The notes under the pieces are model-generated. The model was not told where the DNA came from and ran no database searches. It saw only the letters and a list, made by a program, of their open reading frames with translations. From Pseudomonadota bacterium (GTDB lineage Bacteria; Pseudomonadota; Gammaproteobacteria; Burkholderiales; Gallionellaceae), in NCBI GenBank assembly GCA_021782995.1, contig JAJXUI010000028.1, forward strand, positions 1-38,300: a stretch of 38,300 nucleotides of DNA, given 5' to 3'. Shown here in pieces: positions 19,008 to 26,707 of this stretch; position 1 is the first letter of the stretch, and each line of letters opens with the position of its first letter. Position numbers and translations under genes: made by a program.

Positions 19008-20293
19008 TATTGCCAGGCCGCGAAAATTTTGTCGGCCGCGGCGATGGTTTCATCGATATCCGCTTCGGTATGTGCGGAAGACACAAAGCCGGCTTCATAG
19101 GCCGAGGGGGCCAGGTAAGAACCCGCCTCCATCATCGCGTGGAAGAAGCGGTTAAACGCCCTGGTATCGCTGGCAGTCACCTCGGCAAAGCTGCTTGGCG
19201 GCGTTGCGCTGAAATACACGCCAAACATGCCGCCCACGGATTGTGCGCAGAAAGTCACACCATGTTTTTTCGCACTGGCGCTCAAACCTTCGGTCAGTCG
19301 TTTTGCCAGTTTTTCCAGATACGCATAGAAGCCTGGCTGCTGCACCAGCTTCAATGTCGCCATGCCGGCCGCCACTGCCAGCGGATTGCCGGACAGCGTG
19401 CCCGCCTGATACACCGGCCCCAGCGGTGCCAGGTGCTGCATGATGTCGCGGCGGCCGCCGAATGCTGCCGCAGGCAGCCCGCCCCCCATCACCTTGCCCA
19501 GTGTGGTGAGATCGGGCTGGATGCCAAAATAACCCTGCGCACCCTGCAGGCTCACACGGAAGCCGGTCATCACCTCATCAACGATCAATACCGCACCATG
19601 TTTGGTGCACAGGTCGCGCATCGCCTTCAGGAATTCGGGCTTCGGCATGATCAGGTTCATATTACCGGCCACCGGCTCCACGATCACCGCAGCGATTTCC
19701 TTGCCGAGATCGGCAAAGGTTTTTTCCAGCTCGGCCACATCGTTGTATTGCAACACCGTGGTCAGCGCAGCCAGTTCAGCAGGCACCCCAGCCGAGCTGG
19801 GGTTACCAAAGGTCAACGCACCGGAACCGGCTTTCACCAGCAAACTATCAGAGTGTCCATGGTAGCAACCCTCGAACTTGATAATGCGGCTGCGACCTGT
19901 AAAGCCGCGCGCCAGACGAATTGCCGTCATCGTCGCTTCGGTGCCCGAGCTCACCAGCCGCACCATTTCCATTGACGGCACCAGTTTGGTCAGCAGCGTG
20001 GCAATATCCAGCTCGGCCGCGGTGGGCGCGCCAAAACCCAGGCCTTGCGCTGCGGCATCCTGCACAGCCTTTACCACCTCGGGATGGCAATGCCCGGCAA
20101 TCATCGGCCCCCAGGAGCCGACGTAATCGATATATTGCTTGTCGTCTGCATCCCACACATGGGCGCCCTGACCGCGTTTGAAGAACAGCGGCGTGCCGCC
20201 CACCGATTTGAAAGCACGCACCGGCGAATTGACGCCGCCCGGTATCAGTTGCTGGGATTGCTCGAACAAAACCTGATTTTGCGATGTTGCCAT
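19007..20293 (-). CDS. hemL: glutamate-1-semialdehyde 2,1-aminomutase
   Basis: HemL converts glutamate-1-semialdehyde to 5-aminolevulinate in the C5 pathway, feeding HemB. The 428-residue protein is a class III PLP aminotransferase. It has [11 protein letters not shown] at the N-terminus, the cofactor-binding [24 protein letters not shown], and the PLP lysine in [18 protein letters not shown]. Length is normal for the family. It follows thiE by 13 bp and is coupled to engB. The separation from hemB by engB and the hairpin region is the only break in the heme cluster. Confidence 0.97.
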   Translation of the reverse strand: MATSQNQVLFEQSQQLIPGGVNSPVRAFKSVGGTPLFFKRGQGAHVWDADDKQYIDYVGSWGPMIAGHCHPEVVKAVQDAAAQGLGFGAPTAAELDIATLLTKLVPSMEMVRLVSSGTEATMTAIRLARGFTGRSRIIKFEGCYHGHSDSLLVKAGSGALTFGNPSSAGVPAELAALTTVLQYNDVAELEKTFADLGKEIAAVIVEPVAGNMNLIMPKPEFLKAMRDLCTKHGAVLIVDEVMTGFRVSLQGAQGYFGIQPDLTTLGKVMGGGLPAAAFGGRRDIMQHLAPLGPVYQAGTLSGNPLAVAAGMATLKLVQQPGFYAYLEKLAKRLTEGLSASAKKHGVTFCAQSVGGMFGVYFSATPPSSFAEVTASDTRAFNRFFHAMMEAGSYLAPSAYEAGFVSSAHTEADIDETIAAADKIFAAWQ

Positions 20294-20306
20294 GATATTC
20301 CTGTAA

Positions 20307-20966
20307 CTATTTGTTTATATTAAATATATTTGATATATCCCGAGCGGCCTGCAGCACATCTGGCGCTGCATACACTGCAGAGATCACCGCCAATGCATTA
20401 GCTCCCGCCGCCACCAGTACGCCGCCATTTTCTGCAGTGATGCCGCCGATTGCGACGATGGGGAGCGATATGACACGCCGCGCCTCGCGCAGCATGTCGA
20501 CACTGGCAGCTACGGCGTCGGGTTTCACGCTGGAACTGTAAAACGCGCCAAACGCCACATAATCGGCTCCCGCCGCCTGTGCAGCAACCGCGCGCGCAGG
20601 TTCGTTGTAACACGACACACCGATGATTTTCACCGGCCCCAGCACGGCACGTGCCGCGGCGATATCGCCATCATCACGTCCCAGATGCACACCGTCTGCA
20701 TCCACCTGATGCGCCAATGCCGGGTCGTCGTTGATGATGAAGGCCACGCCATGCTGCCTTGTGATTTCACGTAATGCCTGTGCCTGCTCACGCATGAGTG
20801 CAGCATCAGCAATCTTGTTGCGGTACTGCAGCACACGCATGCCCCCCTGAATCGCCTGTTGCGTGCGGTGCAACATCGTGGCGGTATCCAGCGGGCCATT
20901 CTTCTGACTATCTGGCGTCAGCGCATACAGCCCTTCAATGACGGGTTTGCGATTCACCCGCATCAT
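20307..20966 (-). CDS. thiE: thiamine-phosphate synthase ThiE
   Basis: ThiE joins HMP-pyrophosphate and the thiazole phosphate to give thiamine phosphate. The 219-residue TIM-barrel product has [41 protein letters not shown] and VAIGGI, all expected. The frame runs on upstream inside thiD. The ATG at 20966 (or the adjacent ATG at 20963) was chosen because GAGGTG lies 4-6 bases before it. The start overlaps the end of thiD by about 30 bp. Confidence 0.92.
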   Translation of the reverse strand: MMRVNRKPVIEGLYALTPDSQKNGPLDTATMLHRTQQAIQGGMRVLQYRNKIADAALMREQAQALREITRQHGVAFIINDDPALAHQVDADGVHLGRDDGDIAAARAVLGPVKIIGVSCYNEPARAVAAQAAGADYVAFGAFYSSSVKPDAVAASVDMLREARRVISLPIVAIGGITAENGGVLVAAGANALAVISAVYAAPDVLQAARDISNIFNINK

Positions 20967-21801
20967 TCGGCACCTCATCCTCTTCTTCACGCGCCCAGAA
21001 CATGCGGTCGGGTATGTGCTGACCCATGCCGGCACGGAAGCCGTACTTCAGCGCTTCCCAGGTGTATTCCTGCGCTTCGCGCACCGCCTCTTCAATGGGC
21101 AGGCCATTGGCCAGCAAGGCAGCGATGGCCGAAGACAGGGTGCAGCCCGAGCCATGATAGATGCCCGCCAGACGTGGCCAGTCATCATTGCGCACCAGAC
21201 CCTGCGGCCCATACAGCCGGTTGCTGACCTTGGGTGTATTTTCATGGGTACCCGTGATCAGCACATATTCGCATCCCAGCTGGATGATGCGCTTCGCGCT
21301 TTCATTCAGGTCCGGATTGTCCTCGTCATTGTCCTCATTGAGAATCAGGCGGCGCGCCTCGATGCTGTTCGGAGTGAGGATGGTCGTTTGCGGGATCAGC
21401 AACTCGCGCATCGCATCCACCATGTCCTCATTGGACAGCTCATCGCCGCGACCCGAACTCAGCACCGGATCAAACACCATCGGAATCTCCGGATAGTCGG
21501 CAATGATTTCGGCAATCACCGCGATATTTTCCACGCTGCCCAGCACGCCGAGCTTGAATGCTGCCACCGGCATGTCTTCCAGCACCGTGCGTGCCTGGTT
21601 CATCACCAGCTCCGCATCCACCGCCTGCATATCATCCACGCCGCTGGTGTCCTGCACGGTAATCGCCGTGATGACTGACAGCGGATGGCAGCCCATGCTG
21701 GCAATTGCCAGAATATCGGCCTGGATGCCCGCGCCGGAAGTCGGGTCGGATGCCGCAAAGGTCAGCACGATGGGTGGTGTAACAGGATGGTTGTCGGACA
21801 T
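20935..21801 (-). CDS. thiD: hydroxymethylpyrimidine (phosphate) kinase ThiD
   Basis: ThiD phosphorylates HMP and HMP-phosphate to HMP-pyrophosphate for ThiE. The 288-residue ribokinase-family protein has the N-terminal FAASDPTSGAGIQADILAI, VQDTSGV, KLGVLGS, PVLSSGRGDEL, and the anion hole/catalytic GSGCTLSSAIAA. It has an acidic insert near the middle (NEDNDEDNPDLNE), which may be lineage-specific. Gene order thiD-thiE-hemL-engB suggests one leftward transcript. It is divergent from gloA, 79 bp away. Confidence 0.94.
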   Translation of the reverse strand: MSDNHPVTPPIVLTFAASDPTSGAGIQADILAIASMGCHPLSVITAITVQDTSGVDDMQAVDAELVMNQARTVLEDMPVAAFKLGVLGSVENIAVIAEIIADYPEIPMVFDPVLSSGRGDELSNEDMVDAMRELLIPQTTILTPNSIEARRLILNEDNDEDNPDLNESAKRIIQLGCEYVLITGTHENTPKVSNRLYGPQGLVRNDDWPRLAGIYHGSGCTLSSAIAALLANGLPIEEAVREAQEYTWEALKYGFRAGMGQHIPDRMFWAREEEDEVPNDAGESQTRH

Positions 21802-21880
21802 TGCTCTGGAAACCGGTCTAAAATGCGTATTTTAACTGATTAACCCTTGCTCGACCTGACTTCTGAAAGGAACTGATTTC

Positions 21881-22267
21881 ATGCGCATTCTTCATACCAT
21901 GCTGCGTACCGGCAACCTGGATCGCGCCATCGATTTTTATACCAATGTGCTGAACATGAAACTGCTGCGCCGCCATGAATATCCACATGGCAAATTTACC
22001 CTGGCCTTCCTCGGCTATCAGGATGAGACGCAAGGCTCAGTCATCGAGCTGACCTACAACTGGGGCGTGGCGTCTTACGAGATCGGCACAGCCTACGGCC
22101 ATATCGCGATTGAGGTGGATGATGTTTACCTGGCCTGTGAGCAGGTAAAGCAGCGTGGCGGCAAGATCGTGCGTGAGCCGGGGCCAATGTCAGGCAGCAC
22201 GACGGTGCTGGCCTTTATCGAAGATCCTGACGGTTACAAGATCGAGTTCATCCAGAAAAAATCCTGA
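21881..22267 (+). CDS. gloA: lactoylglutathione lyase (glyoxalase I)
   Basis: GloA converts the methylglyoxal-glutathione hemithioacetal to S-lactoylglutathione. The 128-residue protein has the two betaalphabeta-betabeta modules of the vicinal oxygen chelate fold. Probable metal ligands are His5 (MRILHTM), Glu56 ([11 protein letters not shown]), His74 (YGHIAIEV) and Glu122 (YKIEFIQ). This is the short Ni-type bacterial class. AAAGGAACTGATTTC precedes the ATG. It is a single gene between divergent thiD and the convergent beta-barrel gene. Confidence 0.94.
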   Translation: MRILHTMLRTGNLDRAIDFYTNVLNMKLLRRHEYPHGKFTLAFLGYQDETQGSVIELTYNWGVASYEIGTAYGHIAIEVDDVYLACEQVKQRGGKIVREPGPMSGSTTVLAFIEDPDGYKIEFIQKKS

Positions 22268-22291
22268 TGCCTGTCGAATGGCGCTGATCAC

Positions 22292-23239
22292 TCAGAACAG
22301 GAAATTCACGAACATCCCTGCAACATTGCCACTCACCTCAGGTGTACCATCCGTGGGCTGGAAACTGATACGGGTATAGCGCAAATCGATGCTGTATCCC
22401 GAATGCGCAGGTTGCCAGCCCACTTGCGCAATGAAGCCGAGCGCATTGTTATACCGGGTACTGGATGTTGCATTCGTTGTATTCACCTTCAGTTGCGGAT
22501 TCAGCTGATACGAAACACCCAAGCCCATGCGTATGCCGCCGGTGCGATAAAATTCAATCGCCTCCAGCGGAATGGCACTCCAGTTCACATCGGCATTCCA
22601 CATGCGCGGCCCACCAGACTTGTATCCGGCACTCAATTGCGTCAGCAAGTTGCCCTCATCATCATTCGGTATCAATGCGCCGAAATTGATGGCGAATCCG
22701 GTGTTTGCCTTGACGGGAGCTGTGCTGCCATCCGAATAGGTTACCGTACCCAGCTCATCCCCCCCCACTTCCGCACCCAGGCCCAACTGCCACTTTGTTC
22801 TGACCGTTCTGCCGGAAGCGCGGCGGGATGGGCGCGACTCTATTTTTTTAGCCGCAGGCCCATTCACCCCGACAGGTTTCACCACAGGTACCGGCTCAGG
22901 GATGCTGGCCGGCGCAACGGGTTTGACTGCCTGCACAGGCACAGGCTGAACCGCTTTGGGTACCGGTACCACCGCAGGCGCAGGCGGCGGCACAACTTTG
23001 ACCGGTGCAAGCTTGGGCGCCGTGACAGGCGCGACCTTCCTGGGAGCGGCTTTGGGAGCGGCTTTGGGTGTGGTCTTGGATTTGGCGGACTTGCGATTTT
23101 CAGCTGTGCCATCCGGCCCGACAACCACAAATGCCAGTTGCATGCCATTGAAACGATCCAATTCGTCCATCGCCCAGGCATTGAACACAATACCGCCCAA
23201 CATTGATGTGATGCTTGCCATCAAAAATCGCTTGTACAT
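22292..23239 (-). CDS. predicted outer-membrane beta-barrel protein with proline-rich linker
   Basis: No named family was recognised. The 315-residue precursor begins with a signal peptide (MYKRFLMASITSMLGG..NAWA, cleavage near residue 23). A short domain follows with AFVVVGPDGT, then a long Ala/Pro/Val/Lys linker (about 55-135) with TonB-like PV and PK repeats. The C-terminal half has alternating amphipathic strands and ends NFLF, a terminal aromatic residue typical of outer-membrane barrels. The start ATG at 23239 has AAGGGAAAAG upstream; the frame is open a further 15 codons. It follows rsmA by 87 bp in the same direction and ends beside gloA. Confidence 0.72.
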   Translation of the reverse strand: MYKRFLMASITSMLGGIVFNAWAMDELDRFNGMQLAFVVVGPDGTAENRKSAKSKTTPKAAPKAAPRKVAPVTAPKLAPVKVVPPPAPAVVPVPKAVQPVPVQAVKPVAPASIPEPVPVVKPVGVNGPAAKKIESRPSRRASGRTVRTKWQLGLGAEVGGDELGTVTYSDGSTAPVKANTGFAINFGALIPNDDEGNLLTQLSAGYKSGGPRMWNADVNWSAIPLEAIEFYRTGGIRMGLGVSYQLNPQLKVNTTNATSSTRYNNALGFIAQVGWQPAHSGYSIDLRYTRISFQPTDGTPEVSGNVAGMFVNFLF

Positions 23240-23326
23240 GCACTTTTCCCTTTTGTTTAAGGCACTACAAAATTCCCCGGCCACATGCTGCGAATCGGCA
23301 ACTGGCTGCCCTCCCTCGGATCCGGT

Positions 23327-24106
23327 TCAGACGACACGTTCCCGTGCAACCTGCGCTGCAATTTTCGCGAATTCTGCCACACCCAGGTTTTCTGCGCGCA
23401 ATTGTGGATCGATACCCAGTTGTTCGATACCGGAGTCGTCCATGTAAGCTTTCAAGGTGTTGCGCAAGGTCTTGCGGCGCTGGCCGAATGCCGCAGAGAC
23501 GATTTCGGCAAACAGGGCTTCGTCCTTCACCAGGACCGCATCGAGCGGCAATGGAATCATGCGCACAATCGCAGAATCCACCTTGGGAGCCGGGCGAAAG
23601 GCCTGTGGCGGCACATCCAGCAGTTTTTCCATGTAAAACCGGTACTGCAGCATCACCGACAGGCGGCCATATGCCGGTGTCGAAGGCTCGGCCACCATGC
23701 GCTCCACCACCTCGTTCTGCAACATGAAATGCATGTCAGTGATGCGCGACTTATAACTGGAAAAATGAAACAGCAGCGGCGATGAGATGTTGTAAGGCAG
23801 GTTGCCGACGATACGCAGCGGGGATGACAGCGTGGCGAAATCGAATTTCAGAGCATCACCCGCATGCACGGTGAGCTTGTCCTGCGGATAATCCGTGTGC
23901 AGGCGCTCGATGATGTCGCGATCGATTTCCACTACGTGCAGATGATTCAGCTTTTTGAGCAATGGCCGCGTCAGTGCGCCCAGGCCCGGGCCTATCTCCA
24001 CCATGTTGTCATCCGGCTGCGGATTGATCGTGCGGATGATGTCCGCGATGATCTGCTGATCCACGAGGAAATTCTGCCCAAAGCGCTTACGAGCCTTATG
24101 CATCAT
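23327..24106 (-). CDS. rsmA: 16S rRNA (adenine(1518)-N6/adenine(1519)-N6)-dimethyltransferase RsmA (KsgA)
   Basis: RsmA dimethylates A1518 and A1519 in the 3' helix of 16S rRNA, a late step of 30S maturation. The 259-residue protein starts [14 protein letters not shown]. It has the SAM-binding [15 protein letters not shown], and the catalytic [11 protein letters not shown] motif. Length is normal. It lies downstream of pdxA by 80 bp in the order lptD-surA-pdxA-rsmA seen in many proteobacteria. A 32-codon ORF in that gap overlaps its start and repeats its first residues. Confidence 0.96.
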   Translation of the reverse strand: MMHKARKRFGQNFLVDQQIIADIIRTINPQPDDNMVEIGPGLGALTRPLLKKLNHLHVVEIDRDIIERLHTDYPQDKLTVHAGDALKFDFATLSSPLRIVGNLPYNISSPLLFHFSSYKSRITDMHFMLQNEVVERMVAEPSTPAYGRLSVMLQYRFYMEKLLDVPPQAFRPAPKVDSAIVRMIPLPLDAVLVKDEALFAEIVSAAFGQRRKTLRNTLKAYMDDSGIEQLGIDPQLRAENLGVAEFAKIAAQVARERVV

Positions 24107-24194
24107 TTTTTCTCACGTAATGCTTCAGTGAAGACTCATTTTTGCCGCAGGCAAAAGTGATGTCGTAGCTAAACCTTTTTCTTGCTTTATGCAT
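24096..24194 (-). CDS. possible 32-residue ORF repeating the RsmA N-terminus
   Basis: This ORF begins with an ATG overlapping the pdxA stop (8 bp) and ends in a TAA that overlaps the rsmA start (11 bp). Its first eight residues, MHKARKRF, equal RsmA residues 2-9. The 24 bases that encode them differ at 7 positions, and all seven differences are silent. The rest ([24 protein letters not shown]) does not resemble RsmA. It could be a translational coupling leader or the remnant of a duplicated or transferred rsmA start. Expression is not shown. Confidence 0.35.
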   Translation of the reverse strand: MHKARKRFSYDITFACGKNESSLKHYVRKNDA

Positions 24195-25191
24195 TTTCCC
24201 TCGCTTCATACTGCGCCATCTCCAGCGCCGCCTGCATGGCTTGCCGTAAACTGCCGGCATCCGCCTGCCCGGTGCCAGCCAGATCCAGCGCAGTACCATG
24301 ATCAACCGAAGTGCGGATGATGGGCAGACCCAGCGTGATATTTACACCTTCGCCGAAACTGGCATGCTTCAGCACCGGCAAGCCCTGGTCATGATACATC
24401 GCCAGCACGGCATCACACCCCTTGAGGCGATGCTGTGCGAATAAGGTATCCGCGGGCAGCGGCTCGCTTACATGCATGCCCTGTGCCCGCAACCGGTTCA
24501 GCAGCGGAATCATGATGTCGATTTCCTCGCGCCCCAGATAACCGCTCTCGCCGGCATGAGGATTCAGCCCTGCCACCAGGATGCGTGGCGTTTTCAAGCC
24601 AAACCGTTTTTGCAAATCCCGATTCAGGATGACGAGGATACGCTCCAGCAAATCGGCTGAAATTGCATCTGCCACGTCACGCAAAGGCAGATGGGTGGTA
24701 GCCAGGGCCACCCGCATGCCGCCACCCACCAGCATCATCACCACCAATGGCGTATGCGTCTGCTCGGCGAGGAATTCGGTGTGTCCGGTAAAGGCAATCC
24801 CGGCATCGTTGATGATGCCCTTATGCACCGGTGCCGTCACCATCGCAGCAAATTCGCCCGCCTGGCAACCTGCAACTGCCCGCTTCAGCAACTCAAGCAC
24901 ATAGGCGCTGTTAGCCGCATCCAGCTTGCCGGGCTGTACCTGATGCGCTGCAGGCACATGCAGCACAGGCAATTCGCCCGGCTTGCGCGAATCACCATAA
25001 TTATTAATATAATCAATAAGTTGAATTTCTTTGCCAAGTTGCTGCGCACGCTGTTGCAGCAAACCGCGGTCGCCCAGCACCACAAACGGCATCTCCACCT
25101 CGCTCATCGCAAGCTGAATGCACAGGTCCGGGCCTATACCGGCAGGTTCGCCGGAAGTAATTGCCAACGGCTTTAAGGAAGTGAGGTTCAT
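24187..25191 (-). CDS. pdxA: 4-hydroxythreonine-4-phosphate dehydrogenase PdxA
   Basis: PdxA oxidises 4-phosphohydroxy-L-threonine with NAD in pyridoxal phosphate synthesis. The 334-residue protein has the N-terminal AITSGEPAGIGPDL, the APVHK segment, the metal-binding FTGHTEFLA with its His, and LNPHAGESGYLGREE. Length is normal. It sits between surA and rsmA; a 172-bp gap upstream contains a 14-bp palindrome. Confidence 0.96.
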   Translation of the reverse strand: MNLTSLKPLAITSGEPAGIGPDLCIQLAMSEVEMPFVVLGDRGLLQQRAQQLGKEIQLIDYINNYGDSRKPGELPVLHVPAAHQVQPGKLDAANSAYVLELLKRAVAGCQAGEFAAMVTAPVHKGIINDAGIAFTGHTEFLAEQTHTPLVVMMLVGGGMRVALATTHLPLRDVADAISADLLERILVILNRDLQKRFGLKTPRILVAGLNPHAGESGYLGREEIDIMIPLLNRLRAQGMHVSEPLPADTLFAQHRLKGCDAVLAMYHDQGLPVLKHASFGEGVNITLGLPIIRTSVDHGTALDLAGTGQADAGSLRQAMQAALEMAQYEARENA

Positions 25192-25267
25192 TTGTACCAG
25201 ATTCTATCGGAATGGGAACGACAGGTTTGCCTGCTTGCCTATCCACAAAAGTTCAAATCAAGCCATT

Positions 25268-25281
25268 CAGGGTGCACCCTG
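25268..25281. repeat. 14-bp perfect palindrome upstream of pdxA
   Basis: CAGGGTGCACCCTG is its own reverse complement. It lies in the 172-bp surA-pdxA gap, overlapping a minus-strand TTGACA (a possible -35 box) and next to TGTCA-ATTCAGC-TGACA (25280-25296). No good -10 box was seen at the right distance. It may be an operator, but no regulator is identified. Confidence 0.4.
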
Positions 25282-25363
25282 TCAATTCAGCTGACACAAC
25301 TTGCAAAAATGCGAGGTTCAGTAAGCTGGCAAGCAGAACAACAGTGCGGCAGAAGTTTTATCT

Positions 25364-26701
25364 TCAACGATACTCAACAAAGGCACGATCGCGCAATTGC
25401 CTCAACCATTCCTGATACGCCTCGTCCGACTTGTTCGCGCGTATGGCCTGCATCGCCTGCTGCTTCTTCTGCTCGACACTGACATCCGCATTGCGCCGTT
25501 CGATCACCTGGATCAGGTGCCAGCCGAATTCGCTCTGCACCAGCCCGCTGATCTGCCCCGGTTTCAATGCGTTCATCGCCTTTTCAAATTCCGGCACAAA
25601 TGCGCCGGGAGAAACCCAGCCCAAATCACCGCCTTGCGCAGCGCTGCCATCTTCCGAATACTGCTTCGCCATGTCAGCAAAATCTGCGCCGGCATCGATA
25701 CGCTTTTTGATCTCTGCAAGACGCGCTTTGGCTTCGGCATCTGTCGTCAGTTCACTGGTCTTGATCAGGATGTGCCGCGCATGCGTCTGCGTGATGACGA
25801 CAGGGGTATCGCTGCTGCGGCGGTTTTTCAGCAGCACGATATGGAATGCGTTCGAGCTGCGCAATACCGCGCTGAACTCGCCAGGCTGAAGGCTCTTTAC
25901 CGCATCACGAAACAGGGAAGGCAGACGGTCCGTCTGCCGCCACCCCAGGTCTCCGCCCTGCAGCGCATCCTTCGCATCCGAACTGCCGGCGGCGACCTGC
26001 GCAAAGGAAGCACCGCCTTTCAGCTGTTGCCATGCATCATCCGCACGCTTCCTGCTGTCCTTGATCTTGTCAGGTGTGGCCTGCTCCGGAATCTGTACCA
26101 GGATATGCGCCAGCTCAACCTCCTCGCTCTTGCCACCCTGCTTTTTCTGCATCTCCAGATAATTTTCGACTTCACTGTCGCTGACCACCAGCTTGCTGTC
26201 TACCTCTCGTTCACGCAACCTGGAAAAGATGATTTCATTACGGATTTCCTCGCGAAACTTCTTGTAATCCACCCCGTCCTTGACCAGCTTTGCGCGGAAG
26301 TCTGCCAGCGATGCGTAGTTGTTCTGCTGTGCGATGCGCCCTATCGCCTTGTCCAGCTGATTGTCGTCCACCCGCACCCCGGTTTCCCTGGCGAACTGCA
26401 GCTGCAGCTTGTCGAGGATCATCCGCTCCAGCACCTGCTTTTCCAGCTCCTTCGCTGCCGGCAACGGTGTGCCCTGATGTTTCAGCTGATCCTTCACTTT
26501 TGCAAGGTAACTGCTCAACTCATGACGCGTGATCACATCGTCATTCACCACCACTGCAATCTGGTCTATCAGGATTCCGGTGTCCGTTTTAGACTTCCCC
26601 TCCCCTTTGGCCTCCTCACCATGGGCAGCTGCGATCAGCAGGCAGCTTCCCGTAATAGCAGTTACAACTAATTTCATCAACATCTTCATGCTTCTGTCCA
26701 T
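25364..26701 (-). CDS. surA: periplasmic chaperone and peptidyl-prolyl isomerase SurA
   Basis: SurA escorts unfolded outer-membrane proteins, notably LptD, to the BAM complex. The 445-residue precursor has a signal peptide (cleavage near AAAHG-EE), an N-terminal chaperone domain with IDQIAVVVNDDVITRHEL, and two parvulin domains (about 190-290, VELAHILVQI; and 305-405, THARHILIKTS). The C-terminus ends FVEYR. A second ATG at codon 5 might be the true start, since neither has a clear ribosome site. It starts 6 bp after the lptD stop. Confidence 0.95.
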   Translation of the reverse strand: MDRSMKMLMKLVVTAITGSCLLIAAAHGEEAKGEGKSKTDTGILIDQIAVVVNDDVITRHELSSYLAKVKDQLKHQGTPLPAAKELEKQVLERMILDKLQLQFARETGVRVDDNQLDKAIGRIAQQNNYASLADFRAKLVKDGVDYKKFREEIRNEIIFSRLREREVDSKLVVSDSEVENYLEMQKKQGGKSEEVELAHILVQIPEQATPDKIKDSRKRADDAWQQLKGGASFAQVAAGSSDAKDALQGGDLGWRQTDRLPSLFRDAVKSLQPGEFSAVLRSSNAFHIVLLKNRRSSDTPVVITQTHARHILIKTSELTTDAEAKARLAEIKKRIDAGADFADMAKQYSEDGSAAQGGDLGWVSPGAFVPEFEKAMNALKPGQISGLVQSEFGWHLIQVIERRNADVSVEQKKQQAMQAIRANKSDEAYQEWLRQLRDRAFVEYR

Positions 26702-26707
26702 AAATTA

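Noticed and set aside
20938-21678. 246-codon ORF on the plus strand opposite thiD
   Set aside because: Antisense shadow of a complete ThiD; the composition (Arg, His, Gln) is typical of reverse frames.
23040-23075. Short GGGAGCGGCTTT tandem repeat in the beta-barrel gene
   Set aside because: It simply encodes the KAAPKAAP part of the proline-rich linker and keeps frame; not a separate repeat element.
25245-25260. DnaA-box-like TATCCACA upstream of pdxA
   Set aside because: A single near-match with no cluster of boxes, AT-rich unwinding region or dnaA/dnaN nearby, so not an origin.
25397-26671. 424-codon ORF on the plus strand opposite surA
   Set aside because: It is an antisense shadow of surA, whose signal peptide and two parvulin domains are clear. 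Its translation has no family features and is rich in Arg, Leu, His and Gln, as expected from reversed coding frames.
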